From assembly GCA_963816955.1 (NCBI GenBank), contig CAWFME010000005.1, positions 1,178,001-1,242,000 of the forward strand: a stretch of DNA of 64,000 nt, written 5' to 3'. Made by a program: the position numbers and the translations under genes. The DNA comes from DATFQI01 sp963816955 (lineage in GTDB: Bacteria > Actinomycetota > Thermoleophilia > Solirubrobacterales > Solirubrobacteraceae). Under the pieces are notes generated by a model, which saw nothing but the letters and a program-made list of their open reading frames with translations, did not search any database and was not told where the DNA came from. Position 1 is the stretch's first letter; each line of letters begins with the position of its first letter. Positions 57,385 through 64,000 of this stretch are shown piece after piece.

Positions 57385-58791
57385 ATGCCCGACACGGCGA
57401 TCGTCTGGTTCCGGCGCGACCTGCGCGTGCACGACCACCCGGCCCTGACCGCGGCCGCCCGCGGCGCCGAGCACGTCGTCGGCGTCTTCGTGCTCGACGA
57501 GGCGCTGCTGCACGGGCGCTTCGAGTCCGGCCCGCGCGGGCGCTTCCTGCTCGGCTGCCTGCGCGAGCTGCGCGCCGCGCTGCGCGAGCGCGGCGGCGAG
57601 CTCGTGCTGCGCTCGGGCGACCCGGCGCGCGAGCTCGCCGCGCTGGCGGGGGAGACGGGCGCGACGCAGCTGCACTTCGCCTCGGACGTGTCCGGGTTCG
57701 CGATGGCCCGCGACCGGCGGGTCTGCGAGGCGATGGGCGAGGCCGGCGTGGAGGTCGTGAGGCATCCGGGCCTGTTCGTCGCCGACGTGGGCAAGGCGCG
57801 GACGAAGGACGGCAGGCCGTACGCGGTCTTCTCGCCGTTCTCGCGCACATGGGAGCGGCTCGAGCGGCGCGAGGTCCACGGGGCGCCGCGCAAGCTCGCC
57901 CTGCCCGCGGGCCTGCGCGCGGGCGAGATCCCATCGGCCGACGCGCTCGGCCTGCCCGCCGACGTGCCCGCCCCGTTCCCGCCGGGCGAGCGCGCCGGGC
58001 GCGAGCGCATGCACGCGTGGTTGCGCGACGGCATCCGCGACTACGCGGAGCTGCACGACCGGCTCGAGGGCGGGACCTCCGAGCTCTCGCCCTACCTGCA
58101 CCTCGGCTGCATCTCGCCGCGCGAGCTCGAGCAGCGCGCCCGCGAGGCCGGCTCCGGCGAGGGCCCGGCCGCGTTCGTGCGCCAGCTGTGCTGGCGCGAC
58201 TTCTACGCGCACGTCCTGCTCTCCAACCCGTCCAACGCGCGCCACGCGTACCGGCGCGAGATGGACGAGCTCGAGTGGGAGGACGACGACGAGGCGTTCG
58301 AGGCGTGGTGCGAGGGCCGCACCGGCTACCCCGTCGTCGACGCGGCGATGCGCCAGCTGCGCGAGCGCGGCTGGCTCCACAATCGCGCGCGGTTGATCGT
58401 CGGCTCGTTCCTGACCAAGGACCTGCACATCGACTGGCGCCGCGGCGAGGCGCACTTCATGCGCCTGCTGACCGACGGCGACGAGGCCTCCAACAACGGC
58501 AACTGGCAGTGGATCGGCTCCGTCGGCGTCGACCCCGCGCCGTACTACCGGCGGATGTACAACCCCGCCGCCCAGCAGATGCGCCACGACCCCGAGGGCG
58601 CCTACGTGCGCCGCTGGGTGCCCGAGCTGCGCGACGTGCCGCTCGAGCGCCTCGCCGAGCCGTGGACCATGAGCGAGGACGAGCAGGAGGCGGCGGGCTG
58701 CGTGATCGGCCGCGACTACCCCGAGCCGATCGTCGACCACAAGCTCGAGCGCGAGCGCGCGCTGGCGCGCTACCGCGCGGTGCGCGGCTGA
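57385..58791 (+). CDS. phr: Deoxyribodipyrimidine photo-lyase (class I CPD photolyase)
   Basis: A 468-aa light-driven DNA repair flavoenzyme. The N-terminal antenna domain begins MPDTAIVWFRRDLRVHDHPA. The FAD domain has GGTSELSPYLHLGCISPREL, FVRQLCWRDFYAHVL, TGYPVVDAAMRQLRERGWLH, NRARLIVGSFLTKDLHIDWR and the tryptophan-rich NNGNWQWIGSVGVDPAPYYR typical of class I CPD enzymes. The frame opens 144 codons earlier, antisense to the LON-domain gene; ATG 57385 begins the conserved protein. Confidence 0.95.
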   Translation: MPDTAIVWFRRDLRVHDHPALTAAARGAEHVVGVFVLDEALLHGRFESGPRGRFLLGCLRELRAALRERGGELVLRSGDPARELAALAGETGATQLHFASDVSGFAMARDRRVCEAMGEAGVEVVRHPGLFVADVGKARTKDGRPYAVFSPFSRTWERLERREVHGAPRKLALPAGLRAGEIPSADALGLPADVPAPFPPGERAGRERMHAWLRDGIRDYAELHDRLEGGTSELSPYLHLGCISPRELEQRAREAGSGEGPAAFVRQLCWRDFYAHVLLSNPSNARHAYRREMDELEWEDDDEAFEAWCEGRTGYPVVDAAMRQLRERGWLHNRARLIVGSFLTKDLHIDWRRGEAHFMRLLTDGDEASNNGNWQWIGSVGVDPAPYYRRMYNPAAQQMRHDPEGAYVRRWVPELRDVPLERLAEPWTMSEDEQEAAGCVIGRDYPEPIVDHKLERERALARYRAVRG

Positions 58792-58801
58792 CTTTGTCAG
58801 C
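58787..58801 (+). terminator. Small hairpin at the photolyase stop codon
   Basis: GCTGAC-TTT-GTCAGC forms a 6-bp stem with a 3-base loop that includes the TGA stop. It is a weak terminator candidate. The remaining 160 bases to the next gene hold no gene I can support. Confidence 0.3.
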
Positions 58802-58967
58802 GCAGAAACAGCGGTAAGCAGAAATCTGACGGCCCGATTCGGCGCAGGGACGCGCATTTGCGCGCGACCGCGGCGGACGACGCCCACGGCGGCGCTGCCC
58901 GTCTTACCATCGCGGCGGCCCGGGAGGCCGTGGCTCAGCGTAAGGATCGTCCGCAGGGAGGCCCGCA

Positions 58968-60710
58968 GTGATCACCAAAGGAACGCCCGCGCGCTCGCGC
59001 TGGACCATCGCAGTTCTGGGCGCCGTGACCGCCGCGCTCATGCTCGCCCCGGCCGCGCACGCCGAGGGCACCGTGAGCGTCACGGTCACCGGCCAGGGCA
59101 CGGTCACCGCCGAGGGGATCGACTGCACGCAGTCGGGCGGTCCCGACTGCGCGGAGTCCTACGCCGACGTCAGCGAACAGGACTGCGATCCCGAGCGCAA
59201 GCCGCCGTGCATCTTCATCGAGGTTGCGCCGGTCGTCGACTTCACCGCCGGCGGGGACACGAACGGCTTCGTCTACGACGGCTGGACGGGCTGCGACGGC
59301 GGCGTGTCAGGCCGGACCTGCACGCTCACGGTCACGGAGAGCACCGGTATCACCGCGCGCTTCCGCGACGGCCAAGCGCCGACGGTGTCCAACCCGACGC
59401 CGAATTCGGGCGTGAGGAAGGGCACCATCACGCTCGCCACGACCGCGGGCGACAACGCGGGCGTGACGAAGGTCGAGTTCTACAACGGCCTCACGAAGCT
59501 CGGCGAGGACAGCGCGGCGCCGTACGAGCTCTCGTGGAACACCACGACGGTGTCCGACGGGGCCAAGTCGATCACTGCGAAGGCGTACGACGCGGCCGGC
59601 AGCGTCACGACCTCAGGTGCCTCGGGATTCATTGTGGACAACACCGCGCCGACGCTCAGCGTCACCGGCGGCCCGGACGGCCAGACGTTCGGTCCGAGTG
59701 CGACCCAGACCTGGACGTTCTCCGCCGCCGACCCCACCAGCGGCGTCAACTCGGTGCAGTGCAGCGTGGTGGCCGCGGGCGCGGCGGCGAGCTTCGGCGC
59801 CTGCAGCGGTTCCGGCACGCACTCCGTCAGCAACCGGCCGGACGGGAGCTACGTGTTCACCGTTCGCGCGACCGACAACGGCGGGCTCGCCACCACGAGC
59901 GCGGCGCGCACGTTCGCGATCGACGCGACCCCGCCGGAGACGACGGTGACGAGCGGCCCGGCCGACGGCTCCTCGTCGACGGACACGACGGCCGTCTTCG
60001 GGTTCTCGGCCAACCAGGCAGCGTCCACGTTCCAGTGTCGCGTCTACCCCGCAGCGCTCACGCCGCCCGCGTTCGGCGGCTGCTCGGCTGGGGCCGGGCA
60101 CACCGCGACCGGCTTCGCGCCGGGGACGTACTCGTTCGAGGTCCGGGCGACCGACCCGTACGGCAACACCGATGCCTCGCCCGCCAAGCGCACGTTCACG
60201 GTGACCGCCCCGAGCGGCGGCACGGACCCCGGCACCGGAGGGACGACGGACCCCGGCACCGGAGGGACCACGACGGGCGGCACCGGCGGGACGACCAGCG
60301 GCGGCGGCACGACTCCGGGCACCACCACCACGACGACGATCACGACGATCGTCACGACGACCGCGTTCGACCCGCGGATCACGGGCAACTTCGCCTACAA
60401 GGGCGCCAAGACCCGGGTCGTGCAACTCGCCGTCACCCGGCTGCCCAAGGGCGCGAAGGTTCAGGTCCTGTGCACGGGGAAGGGCTGCCCCTTCAAGCGC
60501 AAGTCGATCGCCAACAAGGGCGCCAAGCTCAACGTGCTCAAGGCCCTCAAGCGCCTCACCGTGCGCGCGGGCGCCGTGCTGCGGCTGAGGATCACCGGCG
60601 CCGCGGGCGAGCAGAAGGTCGCGACGTGGAAGGTGCGGAGGGGCCGCCCCCCGTCGACGACATACCGCTGCGCGGCCACGCGCGGCGCGAAGCTCGGGCC
60701 CTGCGCGTGA
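58968..60710 (+). CDS. Secreted Ig-like repeat surface protein
   Basis: A 580-aa exported protein. The signal RWTIAVLGAVTAALMLAPAA ends near AHA-E (about residue 32). A Cys-rich N-domain (about 35-130) is followed by three beta-sandwich repeats: a big-domain type (APTVSNPTPNSGVRKGTITL, VEFYNGLTKLGEDSAAPYEL) and two with TPPETTVTSGPADGSSSTDT style starts and YSFEVRATDPYGNTDASPAK ends. A Gly/Thr-rich hinge (about 420-465) precedes a basic C-terminal domain (LPKGAKVQVLCTGKGCPFKR) of the type common on thermoleophilian surface proteins. The GTG start follows GGGAGG. Function unknown; adhesion or wall structure is inferred. Confidence 0.8.
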   Translation: MITKGTPARSRWTIAVLGAVTAALMLAPAAHAEGTVSVTVTGQGTVTAEGIDCTQSGGPDCAESYADVSEQDCDPERKPPCIFIEVAPVVDFTAGGDTNGFVYDGWTGCDGGVSGRTCTLTVTESTGITARFRDGQAPTVSNPTPNSGVRKGTITLATTAGDNAGVTKVEFYNGLTKLGEDSAAPYELSWNTTTVSDGAKSITAKAYDAAGSVTTSGASGFIVDNTAPTLSVTGGPDGQTFGPSATQTWTFSAADPTSGVNSVQCSVVAAGAAASFGACSGSGTHSVSNRPDGSYVFTVRATDNGGLATTSAARTFAIDATPPETTVTSGPADGSSSTDTTAVFGFSANQAASTFQCRVYPAALTPPAFGGCSAGAGHTATGFAPGTYSFEVRATDPYGNTDASPAKRTFTVTAPSGGTDPGTGGTTDPGTGGTTTGGTGGTTSGGGTTPGTTTTTTITTIVTTTAFDPRITGNFAYKGAKTRVVQLAVTRLPKGAKVQVLCTGKGCPFKRKSIANKGAKLNVLKALKRLTVRAGAVLRLRITGAAGEQKVATWKVRRGRPPSTTYRCAATRGAKLGPCA

Positions 60711-60742
60711 CGGGGCGGGGCGGCGGCTAAGCTCGCCGCCCC

Positions 60743-61510
60743 GTGACCGAGGTCTACCTCCAGGAGAACCAGCCCGAGGGCGTCCCGCCGTTGCAGCTCA
60801 CGGGCGAGCGGACGCTGCCCGACGTCCCGGAGGAGAACTACTGGTTCCGCCGCCACCTCGTCGTCTACGAGTGGATCGCCGCGCGCGCACACGGGCGCCG
60901 CGTGGTCGACCTGGCCTGCGGCGAAGGCTACGGCGCGGCCGTGCTCGGGCGCACCGCCGCCTCGGTCGTCGGCGTCGACGCCAACCCCGAGGCCTTCGAG
61001 CACGCGCGCCTGAAGTACACCGGCGGCGGCGTCTCCTTCGAGCGCAACATGATCGAGCTGTGGGACGGCGACGTGGACTGCGTCGTGTTCCTGCAGACGA
61101 TCGAGCACGTCCAGGACGCCGGCGCGGTCCTGGACCGCATCCGCACGCTGATCGGCCCCGGCGGCGTCGCCTACGTCTCGACCCCGAACGTGCTCACGCT
61201 GGCGCCGAAGGGCGCGGAGCGCTCGGGAAACCCGTGGCACGTGCACGAGTACCGCGCGGAGGAGTTCCGCGCGCTCTGCGAGCGCCACTTCTCCCAGGTC
61301 GACCTGCTCGGCCTCTTCCACGCCCGCAGGCTGCGCGCCCACCAGTGGGCGATCGAGCACGCGGGCTGGGACGCGATCCACGCCAAGCTCGGGATCACGA
61401 AGCCGTTCTACGACCGCTTCACCCCGGCGATCTCGGTGCACGACTTCGCGCTGCGCAGGAGCAACCTGGACCGCGCACTCGATTTCCTCGCCGTCCTGCG
61501 CCGCCCGTAG
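60743..61510 (+). CDS. Class I SAM-dependent methyltransferase
   Basis: A 255-aa methyltransferase. Motif I is RVVDLACGEGYGAAVLGRT, followed by VVGVDANPEAFEHARLKY, DCVVFLQTIEHVQDAGAVLD and GGVAYVSTPN. The N-terminal extension (LQLTGERTLPDVPEENYWFR) resembles glycan- or capsule-linked methyltransferases often next to surface-protein genes. TAAGCT (60728-60733) is nine bases before the GTG. Substrate unknown. Confidence 0.85.
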   Translation: MTEVYLQENQPEGVPPLQLTGERTLPDVPEENYWFRRHLVVYEWIAARAHGRRVVDLACGEGYGAAVLGRTAASVVGVDANPEAFEHARLKYTGGGVSFERNMIELWDGDVDCVVFLQTIEHVQDAGAVLDRIRTLIGPGGVAYVSTPNVLTLAPKGAERSGNPWHVHEYRAEEFRALCERHFSQVDLLGLFHARRLRAHQWAIEHAGWDAIHAKLGITKPFYDRFTPAISVHDFALRRSNLDRALDFLAVLRRP

Positions 61511-61566
61511 GGAGCCGAAGCGACCGCCGGTCCGGCCGCTATGGTGCCGCGCTCCATAAGAACGAA

Positions 61567-61720
61567 CCTTGCCGAGTCTCCTCCGCACCGACGGAGGGGA
61601 GCGGGGGACCCACTCGGGGCCGCTTGCGGCCCTACGGGGCGAATCGCCGCCATCGCGCGGCGTAGCGCAGTTCCTAGCGCGAGCCCGACAGCTAACCCCG
61701 TAGGCCCAGGAACCAGGGGG
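61567..61720 (+). promoter_or_regulatory. Cyclic di-AMP riboswitch (ydaO/yuaA type)
   Basis: The leader has the conserved ydaO core: GCGGGGGACCCA (61601-61612), a GGGGCGAATC block (61636-61645), and the long signature CGAGCCCGACAGCTAACC (61680-61697) followed by CCGTAGGC. GTTCCT (61670-61675) pairs with AGGAAC (61708-61713). In actinobacteria this riboswitch typically precedes muralytic or resuscitation-promoting genes and turns expression off when c-di-AMP is high. Here it ends about 12 bases before the GTG of an Rpf-like gene. Confidence 0.9.
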
Positions 61721-61731
61721 TTTACACCGCT

Positions 61732-62379
61732 GTGCCCAACGAAGACCTGTCGAACCACGTTCCGTGGCTCGCATCCAAGCGCCGCTCGCGCGCCCGCCGC
61801 GCCGAGGCCCGCAAGGTCCGCAGCCGTGACCGCCGCCGCCGCACCGGCGCGCTGGTCGCCGCCGCGACGCTGACGTTCGCCGCCGGGGGAGCGCTCGCGC
61901 AGAGCTCGGGGACGGGCTCGAGCGCCGTCCGCAGCGCCGGCTCGACCGTCGCCGCGCTCCAGAGCGCGCTCGGCATCACGGCGGACGGCATCTACGGCCC
62001 CAACACCCGCCGCGCCGTGCGCAACTACCAGCGCAACCAGGGCCTCGCCGTCGACGGCATCGCCGGCCCCGTCACGCTGGCGCACCTCGGGCTCGCCGGG
62101 TCCGCCGCCGCCCCGAAGCCCGCGGGCTCCTCCGGCGGCAGCGGCAGCGCGCCCAACGCCACGCTGGCCAAGATCGCCCAGTGCGAGTCCTCGGGCAATC
62201 CGACCGCGGTCTCCGCCTCGGGCCAGTACCGCGGGAAGTACCAGTTCTCGCGTGCGACCTGGCGCGAGTACGGCGGCACGGGCGACCCCGCCGCCGCCCC
62301 CGAGGCCGTGCAGGACCGCATCGCCGCAGCGCTGTACGCCGCCCGGGGCACCCAGCCCTGGCCGAACTGCGGCGGCTGA
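61732..62379 (+). CDS. Resuscitation-promoting-factor-like secreted muralytic protein
   Basis: A 215-aa exported protein. A basic N-terminus is followed by an export segment (TGALVAAATLTFAAGGALA, cleavage likely after ALA near residue 62). It then has a PG_binding_1 domain (about 78-125: VAALQSALGITADGIYGPNT, GLAVDGIAGPVTLAHLGL) and a transglycosylase-like Rpf domain (about 145-215: LAKIAQCESSGNPTAVSASG with the catalytic Glu, YRGKYQFSRATWREYGG). The GTG start follows CAGGGGG. The c-di-AMP riboswitch upstream sets its expression. It would cut glycan strands during growth or recovery from dormancy. Confidence 0.88.
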   Translation: MPNEDLSNHVPWLASKRRSRARRAEARKVRSRDRRRRTGALVAAATLTFAAGGALAQSSGTGSSAVRSAGSTVAALQSALGITADGIYGPNTRRAVRNYQRNQGLAVDGIAGPVTLAHLGLAGSAAAPKPAGSSGGSGSAPNATLAKIAQCESSGNPTAVSASGQYRGKYQFSRATWREYGGTGDPAAAPEAVQDRIAAALYAARGTQPWPNCGG

Positions 62380-62403
62380 CGCGACCTGGTTCGAGGCGCT
62401 GCG

Positions 62404-63075
62404 TTAGACCCAGCGCAGCGTCTCGGGCTCGTCGCGCATGCGCAGCACGCGCGCGGGGACCCCGCCGACGACGGCGTTGGCGGCCACGTCCTTGGTGACG
62501 ACGGTGCTGGTGCCGACGATGGCGTTGTCGCCGACCGTCGAGCCGCGCAGGATGCAGGCGCCGTAGCCGATCCAGCAGTTGTTGCCGACGTTGACGTCGC
62601 GCTTGTAGATGCCCTGCAGGCGGATCGGCCGGTCCTCCTCGACGACCCCGTGGTCGAAGTCGATCAGCATCACGCGGTCGGCGACGATGCACTCGCGGCC
62701 GATCGAGACGTGCTGGAAGGCGGAGATCGTGCACTCCTGCCCCATCACGGTCTTCGCGCCGATCGAGACCTCGCCCTCGTGCGCGCGGATCTTCGAGCCG
62801 TGGCCGATCCACGACCAGCGGCCCAGCCGCACCACCGCGTCGGGGCCGATCTCGAACTGCACGCCCGGGCCGACGAAGCACAGCCCGTCGGTCTGCAGGC
62901 GCCCGCGCCAGCGCAGCTTCAGCCACGCCCAGCGGGCGATCAGCCGGCCGTACTTGAGGTTGAGCATGCCGTTGCGGCGCATGAACCGCAGGAGCTCCAG
63001 CGGCCCGCCGTGGAGCGGGGCCGGCTCGCCGCGCACCTGCAGCGGCCGCGACGGGGGCTTCGTCACCGCCGACAT
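62404..63075 (-). CDS. Hexapeptide-repeat (left-handed beta-helix) acyltransferase
   Basis: A 223-aa acetyl/acyltransferase of the LbH family. Hexapeptide turns run from about residue 60 (VQFEIGPDAVVRLGRWSWIG, HEGEVSIGAKTVMGQECTIS, NVGNNCWIGYGACILRGSTV, GDNAIVGTSTVVTKDVAANA) and end VVGGVPARVLR, typical of the CysE/NodL/WbbJ group. The catalytic His is probably in IDFDHGVVEEDRPI. Such enzymes modify polysaccharides. ATG 63075 has TAGGAT (63084-63089) eight bases upstream; the longer frame is antisense to meaB. Confidence 0.85.
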   Translation of the reverse strand: MSAVTKPPSRPLQVRGEPAPLHGGPLELLRFMRRNGMLNLKYGRLIARWAWLKLRWRGRLQTDGLCFVGPGVQFEIGPDAVVRLGRWSWIGHGSKIRAHEGEVSIGAKTVMGQECTISAFQHVSIGRECIVADRVMLIDFDHGVVEEDRPIRLQGIYKRDVNVGNNCWIGYGACILRGSTVGDNAIVGTSTVVTKDVAANAVVGGVPARVLRMRDEPETLRWV

Positions 63076-63100
63076 ACCGGCTGATCCTAGTGCTGCCATC
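63076..63100. promoter_or_regulatory. 25-bp divergent promoter between acyltransferase and meaB
   Basis: Only 25 bases separate the two divergent ATGs. TAGGAT (63084-63089, minus) and TAGTGC (63088-63093, plus) overlap as -10-like boxes, so both mRNAs would be leaderless and the two polymerases would exclude one another. Confidence 0.4.
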
Positions 63101-64000
63101 ATGCGGCGGCTCATGGGCGACAGGGACGCAAACCTCGCGGAACGGCTGCTCAAGGGGGACAAGCGCGCGCTGGCGCGCGGCATCTCGCTCGTGGAGGACG
63201 ACGACCCGCGGGGCTGGGCGCTCGTGCGCGAGGTGTACCCGCATACGGGCTCGGCGCAGGTGGTCGGCTTCACGGGCCCGCCGGGCGCCGGCAAGTCGAC
63301 GCTGATCGGCGCGCTCGTCGCCCACCGCCGCAAGGCCGACCGCCAGATCGCCGTGCTCTCGATCGACCCGAGCTCGCCGTTCCGCGGCGGCGCGCTGCTC
63401 GGCGACCGGATCCGGCTCACCGAGCACTTCCTGGACCCCGGCGTGTTCATCCGCTCGATGGCCACGCGCGGGGCGCTCGGCGGGCTCGCGGAGGCGGCGC
63501 TGCAGACCGCGCTGCTGATGGACGCCGCCGGCCGCGACGACGTGTTCCTGGAGACCGTCGGCGTCGGCCAGGCGGAGGTCGACGTGATCGACCATGCCGA
63601 CTCGGTCGTGCTCGTGCTGATCCCGGGCTCGGGGGACTCGATCCAGGCGCTCAAGGCGGGCGTGATGGAGATCCCGGACGTGATCGTCGTCAACAAGGCC
63701 GACCACCCGCTGACCGACACGATGGTGCGCGAGATCAAGGGCGTGCTCACGCTCGCCCCGCAGGGGAGCTGGCCCGTGCCGATCGTCAAGACGGAGGCCC
63801 ACCGCGGCGAGGGCATCGAGGAGCTCGACGCCAAGCTGCGCGAGCACCGCGAGCACGTGGAGGCCGAGGGCACGCTGTCCGAGCGCCGCCGGCGCAACCT
63901 CATGAACGAGGTGCTCGGGCTCGCCACGGTGCGCCTGCGCCGCGCGCTGGAGGCGACCCTGCACGAGGACCCCGAGGTGCGCGAGCTGCTCGACGAGGTC
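63101..64000 (+). CDS. meaB: Methylmalonyl-CoA mutase-associated GTPase MeaB/ArgK family (3' end outside the window)
   Basis: A G3E-type GTPase that protects and reloads methylmalonyl-CoA mutase. The 300 visible codons start at ATG 63101 (a second in-frame ATG at 63113 is possible). They show Walker A VGFTGPPGAGKSTLIGALVA, RQIAVLSIDPSSPFRGGALL with the Asp-Pro-Ser-Ser switch, VFIRSMATRGALGGLAEAA, VFLETVGVGQAEVDVIDHA and VIVVNKADHPL (NKxD). The frame is open to the window end with about 30 residues missing. No mutase gene is in the window. Confidence 0.93.
   Translation, partial: MRRLMGDRDANLAERLLKGDKRALARGISLVEDDDPRGWALVREVYPHTGSAQVVGFTGPPGAGKSTLIGALVAHRRKADRQIAVLSIDPSSPFRGGALLGDRIRLTEHFLDPGVFIRSMATRGALGGLAEAALQTALLMDAAGRDDVFLETVGVGQAEVDVIDHADSVVLVLIPGSGDSIQALKAGVMEIPDVIVVNKADHPLTDTMVREIKGVLTLAPQGSWPVPIVKTEAHRGEGIEELDAKLREHREHVEAEGTLSERRRRNLMNEVLGLATVRLRRALEATLHEDPEVRELLDEV

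Overview
The window is very GC-rich chromosomal DNA with actinobacterial features: a SigA-type sigma factor, a penicillin-binding Ser/Thr kinase-like protein family, HxlR regulators, an Rpf-like muralytic protein behind a c-di-AMP riboswitch, FtsZ, and many apparently leaderless genes. The gene mix and the N-terminal domain type of the modular hydrolase suggest the class Thermoleophilia (Solirubrobacterales); that placement is an inference. I see no tRNA, rRNA, insertion sequence, CRISPR array or prophage (no capsid, terminase or integrase).

Layout. 0-9 kb holds housekeeping and regulation: sigma factor, PilT-like ATPase, AIM24-like protein, a junction of two decayed penicillin-interacting genes, two HxlR regulators flanking a trypsin-like PDZ protease, an ArsA-type ATPase and a frameshifted response regulator. 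9.2-12.5 kb holds a membrane Ser/Thr kinase and a small membrane protein.

12.56-34.6 kb is the centrepiece: one minus-strand run of 16 tightly packed or overlapping genes for a phage-tail-like contractile injection system (CIS). In transcription order it has a Pvc16/DUF4255 cap protein, a degenerate receiver, sheath, tube 1, a gp41-like assembly protein, a 54-aa protein, an 886-aa disordered protein, tube 2, a LysM hub protein, VgrG-like spike, gp25, baseplate J, and a tail-I-like protein. It then continues into envelope genes: a zinc-ribbon/TM/PASTA/beta-propeller protein, a zinc-ribbon/FHA/PqqD-like/M50 membrane protease, and a giant peptidoglycan hydrolase (leader-like domain, M15, two CHAP and three transglycosylase-like modules) now broken by two frameshifts. 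A predicted protein-lysine methyltransferase is divergent from this operon. The AAA+ ATPase (Pvc15-like) and a stand-alone DUF4157 eCIS-core protein, normally part of the same cluster, lie 11 kb away (45.8-48.3 kb). I see no tail-fibre or tape-measure gene.

36-45.7 kb is metabolic: nucleotidyltransferase, TIM-barrel protein, two acyl-CoA dehydrogenases, two alpha/beta hydrolases, PHA synthase and acyl-CoA ligase. Two related nested inverted-repeat elements (38.0 and 48.5 kb) bracket the stretch that ends with the displaced CIS genes. 48.6-64 kb holds a ParA-FtsZ pair, gamma-glutamyltransferase, a peptide-binding lipoprotein, TusA/DsrE-like proteins, an ankyrin protein, a LON-domain protein, photolyase, a secreted Ig-like protein, a methyltransferase, the c-di-AMP riboswitch with its Rpf-like gene, a hexapeptide acyltransferase and the 5' part of meaB.

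Working model (inference): the CIS is an envelope-associated machine. The PASTA protein would tie it to the cell wall, the FHA/PqqD-like/M50 protein would process and export the leader-bearing hydrolase, and the nearby Ser/Thr kinase could supply phospho-threonine signals read by the FHA domain.
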